Shown: positions 27,584 through 35,310, numbered from the stretch's first letter. The stretch: DNA of 55,719 nt from DATGLG01 sp035294245 (GCA_035294245.1 DATGLG010000026.1:1-55719); one strand, 5' to 3'. Notes: generated by a model not told the origin, from the sequence alone. Numbers and translations are program-made.

Positions 27584-28051
27584 TCATTGCGCGCCGCGGG
27601 ACTGCGCCCAGCGGCGCAGGCTCCGCAACTGCGCGTCGGTCTCCACCGCCGCCGGCCGCGCCTCGCGCAGCTTCGTGATGGCGGCATCGACGCCAGCACC
27701 TCGCGCAACCAGATAGGCGGCACCCAGGGTGCCGGTGCGTCCCGATCCGCCCTGGCAATGCACCAGCACCTTGCCCCGCCGGCATTCGGCCTCGAGGATG
27801 CGCAGGACGGCGTCGAATTGCGCCGAGGTCGGGGCGCCGTGATCGCGGATGGGAATGCCGTAGCAGCGATAGCCGAGCGCCTCGGCCGCCGCGCGACGAT
27901 AGGTATGCTCCTCCTCGTCCTCGATCAGGCAGACGATGGCGGCGAAGCCCTCGGCTCTGAGGGCCTTGAGCTCGTCCTCGGTCGGGTTGGGGCTGCCCGC
28001 GACTCTCCCTTCGTCGATCCACCAGATGCGCGGCGGCTGGGGCGGTGTCAT
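27584..28051 (-). CDS. Dual-specificity / tyrosine-type protein phosphatase
   Basis: 155 residues. The CX5R phosphatase loop is VHCQGGSGRTG near residue 99, with the general-acid Asp likely in IPIRDHGAP near 69. The N-terminus (WWIDEGRVAGSPNPTEDELKALRAEGF) is like cyclin-dependent-kinase-inhibitor-3/DSP-type proteins of bacteria. ATG at 28051, with no strong ribosome site. Its start is 27 bases after the antitoxin gene's stop on the same strand. Target unknown. Confidence 0.88.
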   Translation of the reverse strand: MTPPQPPRIWWIDEGRVAGSPNPTEDELKALRAEGFAAIVCLIEDEEEHTYRRAAAEALGYRCYGIPIRDHGAPTSAQFDAVLRILEAECRRGKVLVHCQGGSGRTGTLGAAYLVARGAGVDAAITKLREARPAAVETDAQLRSLRRWAQSRGAQ

Positions 28052-28078
28052 ATGATGAAGAGGCGGCGCCTGATGAGG

Positions 28079-28447
28079 CTAAAGCTGCCGCAGGACGCGC
28101 TCGACCGTCGCCGGCGCATGGTCGATCATCGCGAGGAGGAGGCGCGCCGGCCGATCCGGCCGCGACCGGCCCTGCTCCCAATCCTGCACCGTGCGCGGGG
28201 AGAAGCCGTATTTCATCGCGAAAGCGCGCTGCGAAAGGCGCTGGCGGCGCCGAATGGCGCGCACGTCCACCGCTTCGGGTGGAGTGACAACACGCGCCCG
28301 CTTGAAGTCTCGCGCAGTCCATATGGGATTGTCGTCCTCCTTCGCATGGCGGAGAATATCCGCCTCCGTCGTGGCATCGATCTTTTTGCGATTAAGCTTA
28401 GGCTTCTGTTTTCTCATCTGCGCCAGCGTCATTCTCACGGTAGCCAT
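28079..28447 (-). CDS. HTH (XRE-type) antitoxin-like protein
   Basis: 122 residues. N-terminal half resembles BrnA-type antitoxin N-termini (NRKKIDATTEADILRHAKED, then WTARDFKRARVVTPPEAVDVRA). The C-terminal half is an XRE helix-turn-helix (RRRQRLSQRAFAMKYGFSPRTVQDWEQGR) with the WEQG signature. Proteins of this build usually pair with a BrnT-type (DUF497) toxin. The gene just upstream here is not BrnT. ATG 28447 has GGAGAGAG in front and lies inside the end of the upstream ORF (13-base overlap), which implies coupled translation. Confidence 0.82.
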   Translation of the reverse strand: MATVRMTLAQMRKQKPKLNRKKIDATTEADILRHAKEDDNPIWTARDFKRARVVTPPEAVDVRAIRRRQRLSQRAFAMKYGFSPRTVQDWEQGRSRPDRPARLLLAMIDHAPATVERVLRQL

Positions 28448-28713
28448 TGCGCTCTCTCCGGTTCGCCAATCGCGCCGATATTATGCGGCGACGCTGTTCC
28501 CGCCCTTTCAATTACCCACAATTGTGCTTGAAGCGTGACGTCGAGGGCGATGTCGATTGGGCGCGATAGACCGTGCCATATGGTCGCATTGCCGAGCGAG
28601 GGATCATTGGCGCGGGCCAGGTAGCCGCCGTGCATGGCGATTTTAACCGGGTAGTGCAACAGAGTTCTCAGTCGGTCATGAGCATCTTTGACAAGGCGAT
28701 CAAGCGCGGCCAC
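28435..28713 (-). CDS. Unknown small ORF coupled to the HTH antitoxin gene
   Basis: 92 residues from GTG 28713; an internal ATG at 28635 would give 66 residues. Sequence shows an amphipathic start (LDRLVKDAHDRLRTLLHYP), a central GGYLARANDPSLGNATIWHGL, then RPIDIALDVTLQAQLWVIERAG and PHNIGAIGEPERAQWLP. I do not recognise the family. Its last codons overlap the antitoxin start, the usual arrangement of a toxin ahead of an antitoxin. It may be a toxin of unknown type or a fragment of a larger gene cut by the IS630 end at 28740. Confidence 0.4.
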   Translation of the reverse strand: MAALDRLVKDAHDRLRTLLHYPVKIAMHGGYLARANDPSLGNATIWHGLSRPIDIALDVTLQAQLWVIERAGTASPHNIGAIGEPERAQWLP

Positions 28714-28739
28714 TCGGAGCGAGGGTCTTTTTGGGCCTG

Positions 28740-28788
28740 CTAGAGCGGGATGAGATTATCCTGAGTCGGAGAGGGATTCCCAAATTCG
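28740..28788 (+). repeat. Solo IS630-type left-end relic
   Basis: The stretch beginning cTAGAGCGGGATGAGATTATC and continuing to CCAAATTCG matches the left end of the IS630 fragment at 29865-29913 with only a handful of differences. It is in the same orientation and is not followed by a transposase. The gap around it (28714-29016) holds no other recognised feature besides the region just before the PEP-CTERM gene, where a TACAAT (28940-28945) could be a -10 box without a clear -35. Confidence 0.7.
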
Positions 28789-29016
28789 ATGGATGCCTGA
28801 CAGCGAGGCAGACACGCCCAAGTATACCCCGAACATCAATCCGAAGAATCCACCGCCCGCAGCGCGCCATCGCCGGAACACTATCCAACACAACAGTCGC
28901 GTCGGAATTTCTTACAACTCGGCGCCCCACAAAACACAGTACAATTTCAAATCAATAGGTTGCTGCTTGGCCCAGTTTTTGCGTGACCGAAGTCAATAAA
29001 GCTAGGGGGAACGCAC

Positions 29017-29757
29017 ATGCGCGCTGTGACCGTGTTGGCAGCAGTAGTAGCGGGCGTCGTGATGGCGTCCGGCGGCGGCGGAAACGCCTTGGCGGATGTC
29101 GTCTACTCGACTGGGTTCGAGCCGCCGGCCTACACGGCCGGGGGGCTGCTGTCGGGTCAGGACGGATGGTTCAATAATGGGGGTGGTGTCGTCGAGACGA
29201 CGACGGTGTTTTCCGGTGTGCAGGCTGTAGGCTATACCGCGGAAGGAGTCTTCGGGCAGCCTGTCGATTACCACGCGGTGCCGACAAGCGGCCAGGGGTC
29301 GGTGATGCGGGCGAGCGTCGAGTTTTTCTTTAGTGCGGCAGACCCGCAAGTCGCCTGGGAGGTCCTCGCGGCCGATGACGGCTCTATCTTTTTGGCTCAA
29401 ATCGTTGTCTTTAACGGCACTTTGCTGCTCTGGGACTCTTCGAGCATTGTCGGTCGTGCGCGGGTTACGGCCGGGGTCTGGCACAATTACGAGCTGGTTT
29501 TCGACTTCGCGACTGACATAGTAACGGGATACCTCGATGGAGGCTCGCTCGGCACTGGTTCGCTCGATCCGGCCGCCACGTCCCTGACCGATGTCGGCTT
29601 CGGGATCAATGATGCCCTCGGCGCCGGGACCAGCCAAGCCTTTGCCGATGATTTGTCGGTCGAGGCGGTCCCAGAGCCGTCATCGCTGGCGCTCGTTGGC
29701 GCCTCCCTCGTGGGGTTAGGCGCAATCCGCCGCCGCAAGGGCGTGCGTTTGTCCTAG
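29017..29757 (+). CDS. PEP-CTERM sorting domain protein
   Basis: 246 residues. Signal peptide MRAVTVLAAVVAGVVMASGG, cleavage near NALA. The mature part looks like a beta-sandwich/LamG-type domain (VYSTGFEPPAYTAGGLLSGQDGWFNNGGG; HNYELVFDFATDIVTGYLDGG). The C-terminus carries a complete PEP-CTERM signal: VPEPSS, a hydrophobic helix LALVGASLVGLGAI, then RRRKG. Such proteins are handled by an exosortase (EpsH/XrtA) in bacteria making extracellular polysaccharide. No exosortase gene is in the window. ATG 29017 follows TAGGGGGAACGCAC. Flanked on both sides by IS630-type left ends, so probably mobile or recently rearranged. Confidence 0.9.
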   Translation: MRAVTVLAAVVAGVVMASGGGGNALADVVYSTGFEPPAYTAGGLLSGQDGWFNNGGGVVETTTVFSGVQAVGYTAEGVFGQPVDYHAVPTSGQGSVMRASVEFFFSAADPQVAWEVLAADDGSIFLAQIVVFNGTLLLWDSSSIVGRARVTAGVWHNYELVFDFATDIVTGYLDGGSLGTGSLDPAATSLTDVGFGINDALGAGTSQAFADDLSVEAVPEPSSLALVGASLVGLGAIRRRKGVRLS

Positions 29758-29864
29758 GCGGATATCAGGTAATCGCCGCACGAGGTGTTCACAGACCCTT
29801 GCCGTACGCGCTGATCGCGTCTGCTTGCGCGCTGCTCTACCTGATCTTTTCTATCACTGAGGGC

Positions 29865-30255
29865 CTAGAGCGGGATGAGATTATCTGAGTCGGAGGGGGA
29901 TTGCCAAATTGGTCTGGTTTTGATTCAACCTGCTGGCTGGACAGGAGGCTGGCGTAGATGAAGGGGAAGCCTTATTCGGTCGATCTTCGGGAACGGGTGG
30001 TTGGAGCGGTTGAGCGCGAAGGGCTGTCGCGGTGCCAGTCGGCGGCCCGGTTCGGCGTCAGCTACAGCGTGGCGATCGAATGGGTGAAGCGCTATCGCCA
30101 GACCGATAGCCTCGAGCCCGGTCAGATGGGTGGGCACAAGCCGCGGAAGATTTCCGGGGCGCATCGAGACTGGCTTGTGCGCCACTGCCAGGAGAAGGAC
30201 TTCATCTTGCGTGGCCTGGTGGCGGAGTTGGCTGAGCGCGGTCTGCAGGTTCCCG
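29865..30255 (+). mobile_element. IS630-family element, truncated at its right side
   Basis: Starts TAGAGCGGGATGAGATTATC just after a C-TA dinucleotide, has a ~90-base leader ending in CAGGAGGCTGGCGTAG, then the transposase start. The sequence leaves the IS630 pattern near 30250 and continues directly as the reverse strand of a brnT toxin gene. No right terminal repeat is found. Confidence 0.75.
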
Positions 30256-30263
30256 CCAAGTAG
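29958..30263 (+). pseudogene. IS630-family transposase, N-terminal fragment
   Basis: 101 residues from ATG 29958: KPYSVDLRERVVGAVEREG, then SRCQSAARFGVSYSVAIEWVKRY. This is the N-terminal HTH of the IS630 orfA-type transposase, followed by LRGLVAELAERGLQVP. The usual continuation (about 170-250 further residues with the DDE catalytic triad) is missing; only PAK-stop is added after the junction. It cannot transpose by itself. Confidence 0.85.
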
Positions 30264-30444
30264 ACACAACCGCCAAGATCTCGCCGTCCGCTTCGCCGAT
30301 CGCGCGCCACCGACGCTCGCCGTAGTCTCGCCGACGATCCTCGATTTCGATGAAGCGACCGGTGAAGACGGTCGCCGCGACATCGAAGCCGATGCCGCGC
30401 TCTTTGCGATTCCGCTCGCTCTTCGCTTCATCCCACTCAAACAT
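30202..30444 (-). pseudogene. brnT: Truncated brnT (DUF497) toxin gene
   Basis: From ATG 30444 the frame reads MFEWDEAKSERNRKERGIGF, AATVFTGRFIEIEDRRRDYGE, RWRAIGEADGEILAVVSTWR: the first ~62 residues of a BrnT ribonuclease toxin, which normally has ~90-95. The family C-terminus (an RIISAR..R.ER-type segment with catalytic residues) is replaced from about base 30258 leftward by the reverse strand of the IS630 fragment, giving an unrelated Pro-rich tail. No brnA antitoxin follows. It is probably inactive because catalytic C-terminal residues are gone. Confidence 0.75.
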
Positions 30445-30458
30445 ACGGGATTACCGTA
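30444..30458. promoter_or_regulatory. Palindrome over the brnT start (probable TA operator)
   Basis: TACGG-gatta-CCGTA is a perfect 5+5 inverted repeat reaching into the brnT start codon. BrnTA operons are autoregulated by BrnA binding palindromes at the promoter, so this is a likely operator that outlived the loss of the antitoxin. Confidence 0.45.
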
Positions 30459-30544
30459 TAGATTTCAAGACGGCGCCGCGAATCATGCGCGAAGAGCGAC
30501 GCGCCGGCAACGGGGTGCGAAGCCTCACGAGTGACGTTGTCGCG

Positions 30545-31468
30545 TCACGGCGCCATGTGGAGGGTGAAATAGAGCACGACCTCGGTCCCGGGGATGTCCG
30601 GCGGCGGGGGCGGGAAGGGCGCCGAGCGCGTCAGCGCGTCGATGCCAACGCGGTCGAGGGCGCGCTCGCCCGTCGACTGCATGACGCTGACCCAAAGGAG
30701 CTTTCCCTCGCGGCTCAGGCGCAGCATGTAGACGGCCTCGCCGGCGAGGCCGTGGGTCGCGGGCGGGTAGCGCAGATTGCCCATGACCCGGTCCCGGAGC
30801 GCGTTGAGATAGCGGTCGCCCCCACCCTCGCCGCGCAGATTGCTGTCGATCGGCTTATGGGCGCGCGCCGGCGGATGCCGCGTCGCCAAAGGCGACGGCG
30901 CAGGCGAGGGCTTGACGGCGGTGGCAGGCGGCAATGGTGGCGGCGGGATGTCGGCGAGCTGCTCGGCCTTGGTCTCGGGCGCCGACTCCGTGGGCTCGGC
31001 CGCCTTCGGCAAGGCCGGCGATTTCGGCGGCGGCGCCACCGCCCTCTCGGCGGGCTTGGCCGGCGTGGCAGGCGGTGGCGCCGGATTGGGCTGCGGGCTC
31101 TCGGCCGCCTTCGGCTGCTCGGAGGGGCGGCCGGCCTGGCGATCGGGGTTGCCGCCGGACTCGCGGTGGAGAGGCGACAGCGGCGGGGCGGGGGGTGGCG
31201 CCGGCGTCGGCTTGGCCGCCGCGGGCGGGGGCGGCAGGGTCACGAGCTCGACGGGAATGGCGACGGGCACAATGGGCCGCTCTTGCAAGAGCGGCCCAAG
31301 GATGAGGAGCGCGAGGATGGCGGCGTGGAGCAGCAGCGCCGAGAGGCGGGCGCGGAGCCGCCGCCGGCGCGCCTCGGGATCGGGCGAGAGCTGCGCCAAG
31401 TCGCCCTCGGCGGGAAGCATCGCCTCCCCCCGCCACGCGCCGGCTATGCTGACCGTGTCGGCATCCAT
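30545..31468 (-). CDS. TonB-like energy transducer
   Basis: 307 residues from ATG 31468 (GGGGTGG upstream; a GTG at 31513 is possible). One membrane helix near residue 45-60 (RLSALLLHAAILALLILGP), then a Pro/Ala/Lys-rich linker of about 130 residues (PPPPAAAKPTPAPPPAPP) spanning the periplasm, and a TonB C-terminal domain (YLNALRDRVMGNLRYPP; GLAGEAVYMLRLSREGKLLWVSVMQSTG). It would couple proton-motive force to outer-membrane receptors. No exbB/exbD or receptor gene lies beside it, so partners are elsewhere. Confidence 0.88.
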   Translation of the reverse strand: MDADTVSIAGAWRGEAMLPAEGDLAQLSPDPEARRRRLRARLSALLLHAAILALLILGPLLQERPIVPVAIPVELVTLPPPPAAAKPTPAPPPAPPLSPLHRESGGNPDRQAGRPSEQPKAAESPQPNPAPPPATPAKPAERAVAPPPKSPALPKAAEPTESAPETKAEQLADIPPPPLPPATAVKPSPAPSPLATRHPPARAHKPIDSNLRGEGGGDRYLNALRDRVMGNLRYPPATHGLAGEAVYMLRLSREGKLLWVSVMQSTGERALDRVGIDALTRSAPFPPPPPDIPGTEVVLYFTLHMAP

Positions 31469-31571
31469 CCCGCCACCCCGTCCCAGGCGGCCGTTCTTAT
31501 CGTATCGCTCCACAATAATATATGGACCGGCCGGGCGAATCCCGTTGCCGTCGCCGCCGCGGCCGCGACTG

Positions 31572-32282
31572 TCATTGCCCCGTGCAGACGACGGCGGCGG
31601 CCATGCGGTCGGCGCAGCGCGCGCTGTTCGGCATCACGACCGGCGGCGGCGAGGTCGGCGGCGCGTAGAGGGTTCCCTCGAAGATCTGCCGGCTCAGCGC
31701 CTCGTTCGCCTTGGCGTCGGCGTCGTTGACGACGTCCCACAGTCTCTGCTGCAAGCGGGCGCGCGCCGCCTCGACGCTGTCCGCCGTCGAGCCCGCGGCC
31801 GCGGCGGCGGAGGGTGCTGCGAGGAGCTTGACCATGCGATCATAGGTGGCGGGGAGGTCGCCCGTATAGGTCTCGCCGTTCCCCATCACCACCATGGGCG
31901 CCGTGAAGCAGATCGCGATGCGGTCATGGGTGAGGTTGCGCAAGCGAAGCCGCAGATGCTCGCCCAGGCCCTCGATGCTGACGAGGTGCCGGTCGAGGGC
32001 GGCCTGGAGCGAGAGGGGCGCCCCGCCATTCACCTTGACGACGGCCTTGCCGAAGCCTGCCGGCGCGGTGGCGAGGCGCGATCCTGCAGGCGGCGCCGCC
32101 CTGGCCTGATCGAGGCAGAAGGCGGCGGCGTCGCAGCTCGCTGCCGGCGGCAGGTCGTAGCAGCCGGCGGCGAGGATCATGCGCTGCATGCCGCTCGTGT
32201 CGGCGCGCGCCGGCGCGGCCAGCAGCAGCGCCCAGACGAGGGCGGCGAGCCATCCCATGGCTGCGCAGGATCGCCGCTGCAT
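31572..32282 (-). CDS. Exported hypothetical protein
   Basis: 236 residues with a signal peptide (MGWLAALVWALLLAAPARA, cut before DTSG; the start may be ATG 32282 or the ATG eight codons in). The mature part has six cysteines (GCYDL, ASCDA, FCLD, ICFT, RCAD, VCTG) that may form disulfides. The rest shows no known domain. It lies about 100 bases upstream of, and in the same direction as, the tonB-like gene, so an envelope role is likely but unspecified. Confidence 0.7.
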   Translation of the reverse strand: MQRRSCAAMGWLAALVWALLLAAPARADTSGMQRMILAAGCYDLPPAASCDAAAFCLDQARAAPPAGSRLATAPAGFGKAVVKVNGGAPLSLQAALDRHLVSIEGLGEHLRLRLRNLTHDRIAICFTAPMVVMGNGETYTGDLPATYDRMVKLLAAPSAAAAAGSTADSVEAARARLQQRLWDVVNDADAKANEALSRQIFEGTLYAPPTSPPPVVMPNSARCADRMAAAVVCTGQ

Positions 32283-32411
32283 GCCTCGCCTTTCGCCTCT
32301 CGTTTTGGGGAGGGAAACTCTCGCATGAATGGCGGCGTCGCGAAAGCATCCCGTCTCCCCGGCACGCGCGCGGGCTCGGCCGGATATCGCGCCGAACGCG
32401 CGGAGGCCGTA

Positions 32412-33740
32412 TCAGGATCGGCTCTCGACCTGGGGCAGGTAGAGGCTCACTTCCGTTCCCTTGCCCTCCGCGCTGTCCACCGTGATCCTGCCTTGGGACT
32501 GCGTCACGAAGCCATAGACCTGCGCGAGGCCGAGCCCGGTCCCCTTGCCGCTCGGCTTCGTCGTGAAGAACGGCTCGAACAGCCGCTTGCGCACCTCCGG
32601 AGACATGCCGATGCCGGTGTCGCGAACCACGATGCGGACATAGGCGGCCGCCCGCTCGCCGGCGGCTCCGGTATCCGGCTGGGCGGGGCCGGTGTTGCTC
32701 GTCTCGATGATAAGGGCGCCGGTCTTCGGCATCGCATCGGCGGCGTTGACCACGAGATTTAGAATGGCGCGCTCAAATCCGTCTGGATCGACGAAAACCG
32801 GCCGTAGATCGGGCGCCAGGCGCTGACGGAGCTCGATCCCCGGTCCGAGGATCTGTAGGACGGAATCGCTCATCTCCGCGAGAATGGCGTTGACATCGAC
32901 GATCCGCGGCTCGAAGCGCTGCGGGCGGGAAAAGGCGAGGAGGCTTGACGCCATACGCATGCCCTGGTCCGCCGCCCGCAAGGCAATCGAGACATATCTT
33001 TGCAGGTGCGGCCGATCCATCGCCGTCGCTTCGAGGCGGGAGAGCGGGCCGACGATCGCCTGCAGGATGTTGTTGAAGTCGTGGGCGATGATCCCGGCGT
33101 TCCGCCCGATCGCCTCCATCTTCTGCGCGTGGGCTTCCATCGCTTCGCGCTCGTGGCGAAGCCCGATCTCCTCGGCCTTGAGGCGCATGATCGCCGTGCC
33201 GAGGGTGTTGGCCACCGCCTGCATGAAGGCGAGATCGTGATCGGTGAACCGCCCCCTCTCCGTGCTGTCCACCTCGAGGACACCAAAAGGCTCGTCGTCG
33301 CCGTCACCGTCGCTAATGACGACGTTGATGGCGCGCTTGATGCCGTGATCGAGGAACAGGGCCGGCGTGCGGAAGCGCTGCTCCGCCGCGAGGTGATTGG
33401 AGATCACCGGCTTGCCGGTATGGAGCGCATAGCCGGCCGGCGATTCCATGTCAGCGCCGACCGTGGCCTTGCCGACGACGCCGTCGCGCCAGCCAATGCC
33501 GGCCCGGATGAGGAGCCGGTTCTCGGCCGGCAGATATTCCGCGACCTTGCAGAAGCTGCTGTTCAGCCCGGCCGCGGTGATTCGCACCGCCTCGTCGAGC
33601 AGCGGGAGCAGCTTTCGCGCCTTGAGGGCGCGAATGCCGAGCTGCGCCACCAGCTCCTGTTGACGCAGGCGATAAGCCAGCTCTTCCTCGGCGGTGGCGC
33701 CGCGCTCAGGCATGCCGTGAGAGGTGCTATCGGAAGCCAA
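32412..33740 (-). CDS. GAF-domain sensor histidine kinase
   Basis: 442 residues. GAF domain about residues 20-190 (LLPLLDEAVRITAAGLNSSFCKVAEY; GVLEVDSTERGRFTDHDLAFMQAVANTLGTAI). HisKA-like helix with phospho-acceptor AHDFNNILQAI, then HATPase with NLVVNAADAMP, DTGIGMS, FFTTKPSGKGTGLGL: the HWE/NtrB-like class without receiver domain. The best start is a TTG at 33740 with GAGGGGCG seven bases upstream; an ATG at 33713 has no ribosome site. It begins 16 bases after the MBL gene's stop, so both share a transcript. No response regulator adjacent. Confidence 0.9.
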   Translation of the reverse strand: MASDSTSHGMPERGATAEEELAYRLRQQELVAQLGIRALKARKLLPLLDEAVRITAAGLNSSFCKVAEYLPAENRLLIRAGIGWRDGVVGKATVGADMESPAGYALHTGKPVISNHLAAEQRFRTPALFLDHGIKRAINVVISDGDGDDEPFGVLEVDSTERGRFTDHDLAFMQAVANTLGTAIMRLKAEEIGLRHEREAMEAHAQKMEAIGRNAGIIAHDFNNILQAIVGPLSRLEATAMDRPHLQRYVSIALRAADQGMRMASSLLAFSRPQRFEPRIVDVNAILAEMSDSVLQILGPGIELRQRLAPDLRPVFVDPDGFERAILNLVVNAADAMPKTGALIIETSNTGPAQPDTGAAGERAAAYVRIVVRDTGIGMSPEVRKRLFEPFFTTKPSGKGTGLGLAQVYGFVTQSQGRITVDSAEGKGTEVSLYLPQVESRS

Positions 33741-33756
33741 CGAACGCCCCTCGCTC

Positions 33757-34614
33757 TCAGCTCGCGGCCATGCGCTCGATGAGGGCGGCGAGGCGGCGGC
33801 GCATCTCGGCGGGCGGGAGGTGCCGGCTGCCGCCGTGGCCGGCGAAGACCCATTCGAAGGCATAGTCGAGGAGACGACGGAGCGAGCGCCGCTGCGCCGT
33901 CCATGACCAGCAATAGCTGCGGAACGCGGTCAGGTCGTCCTGCTCGAAGCTCCAGGCGAGGGAATCGCCAGTGAAGAGGTGGCGTCCGTCATGGAGATAG
34001 GCGACGCTCCCCTTGGTGTGGCCGGGGAGGGGAATGGCGAGGAGATCGCCGTCGAGACGCACCGGCTCGCCGCCCTCGATGATCTTGTCGGCGAAGGGTG
34101 CTGCGGCGCGGTCCGCCGCATGGATCCAGACCCGGGCACCGAAATGCTCGGCGTAGCGCCCGGCATCGCCCACATCGTCCTCATGGCTGAGCAGGATATC
34201 GCCAAGCCCGCCCCACGCCTCGAGCCGTGCGACGACGGCGCGGGTCCAGCGGGGTGAGTCCACCATGACATTGCCCGCGTCGCGGCGGATCAGGAAGGAG
34301 TGGGCGCCATAGGATCCCTTCGCGTTGTAGCCGAGCCGGTAGACGCCCGCGGTCATCGCCTCGGGGAAGGCATCGGCCGGCGGCGGCGCCTCGCTTCCGC
34401 TGCGCACCGAGGCGGTGGGGCAGAGGAGGCGCGCGCGCTGCGCCATCATCAGCTCCGCGGGGGTCGAGGGCTGGCGGGCGAAGACCGACTGCCCGCCGCG
34501 CGCGACGATCAGCCCGGGGGCTACGGTGCGCGCCGCCGAGCAATCCATGCACGCGGTGTCGATATACCAGTCGCCCGGCGCATTCTCCGGATGCCGCTCG
34601 CGCATCGCCGCCAT
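33757..34614 (-). CDS. MBL-fold hydrolase with short Cys-containing N-terminal segment
   Basis: 285 residues from ATG 34614. Residues about 15-35 (DWYIDTACMDCSAARTVAPG) resemble the ferredoxin-like N-terminus seen in a subset of MBL-fold proteins. The core has LLSHEDDVGDAGRYAEHFG in place of HxHxDH (the first His of the set is kept, the second is Asp), then PLPGHTKGSVAYL, LFTGDSLAW and VFAGHGGSRHLP. The altered HxEDD motif is typical of this subgroup but makes the metal site uncertain. Upstream of the GAF kinase in one operon. Confidence 0.82.
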   Translation of the reverse strand: MAAMRERHPENAPGDWYIDTACMDCSAARTVAPGLIVARGGQSVFARQPSTPAELMMAQRARLLCPTASVRSGSEAPPPADAFPEAMTAGVYRLGYNAKGSYGAHSFLIRRDAGNVMVDSPRWTRAVVARLEAWGGLGDILLSHEDDVGDAGRYAEHFGARVWIHAADRAAAPFADKIIEGGEPVRLDGDLLAIPLPGHTKGSVAYLHDGRHLFTGDSLAWSFEQDDLTAFRSYCWSWTAQRRSLRRLLDYAFEWVFAGHGGSRHLPPAEMRRRLAALIERMAAS

Positions 34615-34689
34615 CCCGCTCACAGGTCGACGCCATGAAGATGAGATGCGGCGTCGAAACGGCAAGTGAGCCGATACGAGGTGGGCCGG

Positions 34690-34805
34690 CTCCGGTCATC
34701 GCGAGGTCGCGACGCAACCGTGGCGATCCAGACGGCTGGATTGCCGCGCTCCCGCTCCCGTCTCGCTGCGCCCGGCTTGCGGGAGCCCGCAATGACCGTC
34801 ACGGC
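34690..34805. repeat. Interspersed palindromic repeat (family B)
   Basis: Between an MBL gene start and a lipoprotein gene end. Outer arms ggtcatcgcgaggtcgcg and gcccgcaatgaccg; inner arms gatccag / ctggatt. No gene is seen in this gap (34615-34840). Confidence 0.6.
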
Positions 34806-34840
34806 AACACCGGCCCTTCGGGCTCGCACCGGCATTGCGC

Positions 34841-35140
34841 TCAATAGGAGACGGTGCAGCTCATGCCCTGCTGCACGGCGGAGCGGCAGAGGGCGAGATC
34901 GCTCTCGGTCTCGGCGCTGGGATGATGCAGGGAGCCTTGGATCGCATCGATGGCGGCGGGGCCGACGGGATTGGGGACGCCCTTGGTCAGGCCGAGCGAG
35001 GAGAGATCCTGGGGCACGGTGATGCTGACCGGGCCCGTGGCGCGCGGCGAGACCGCGGCGACGCTCTCTTGGCCGCGCGGCATGTTGCTCTGGCAGGCGA
35101 CGAGGAGAAATGGGATGAGAAGAACCCACAGGCGACGCAT
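34841..35140 (-). CDS. Small putative lipoprotein
   Basis: 99 residues. Type II signal peptide MRRLWVLLIPFLLVACQSN with lipobox LVAC, so the mature protein begins at Cys16. The rest is short, with VSPRATGPVSITVP and two further cysteines (ALCRSAVQQGMSCTVSY) that may pair. ATG 35140 is preceded by GGAGGGAGGTCGTC, a very strong site, which settles the start against the longer frame. Unknown function. Confidence 0.82.
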   Translation of the reverse strand: MRRLWVLLIPFLLVACQSNMPRGQESVAAVSPRATGPVSITVPQDLSSLGLTKGVPNPVGPAAIDAIQGSLHHPSAETESDLALCRSAVQQGMSCTVSY

Positions 35141-35291
35141 GACGACCTCCCTCCGACGGCGCCGCCCCGTGCAAATGGCCGATGCCGCGGGCCGGCGCAT
35201 AGACCAAAACGCGCGGCGCCCGGCCGGGGTTCCGCGCCGGCGTCCTGTCCCTTGACTCGCCGCGTTACCCCTCTCTATCCTCGCGGCGTAT

Positions 35292-35310
35292 TGCAATTTC
35301 TTGAATTGCA
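35292..35310. promoter_or_regulatory. Perfect palindromic operator upstream of the acyl-CoA ligase
   Basis: TGCAATT-tcttg-AATTGCA, 7+7 perfect inverted repeat in an AT-rich island. A TTGCAA (35291-35296), 18 bases, then GATATA (35315-35320) could be the promoter, so the repeat would cover its -35 region and spacer. This form fits a TetR- or GntR-type repressor; no such gene is adjacent. Confidence 0.6.

Noticed and set aside
28435..28713. C-terminal part of the broken BrnT toxin
   Set aside because: The sequence lacks the Arg/Glu-rich BrnT C-terminal pattern expected, so it is kept as unknown.
30840..32762. 640-codon plus-strand frame across the tonB-like and exported-protein genes
   Set aside because: It spans several real minus-strand genes and intergenic sequence and has low-complexity Gly/Arg composition.
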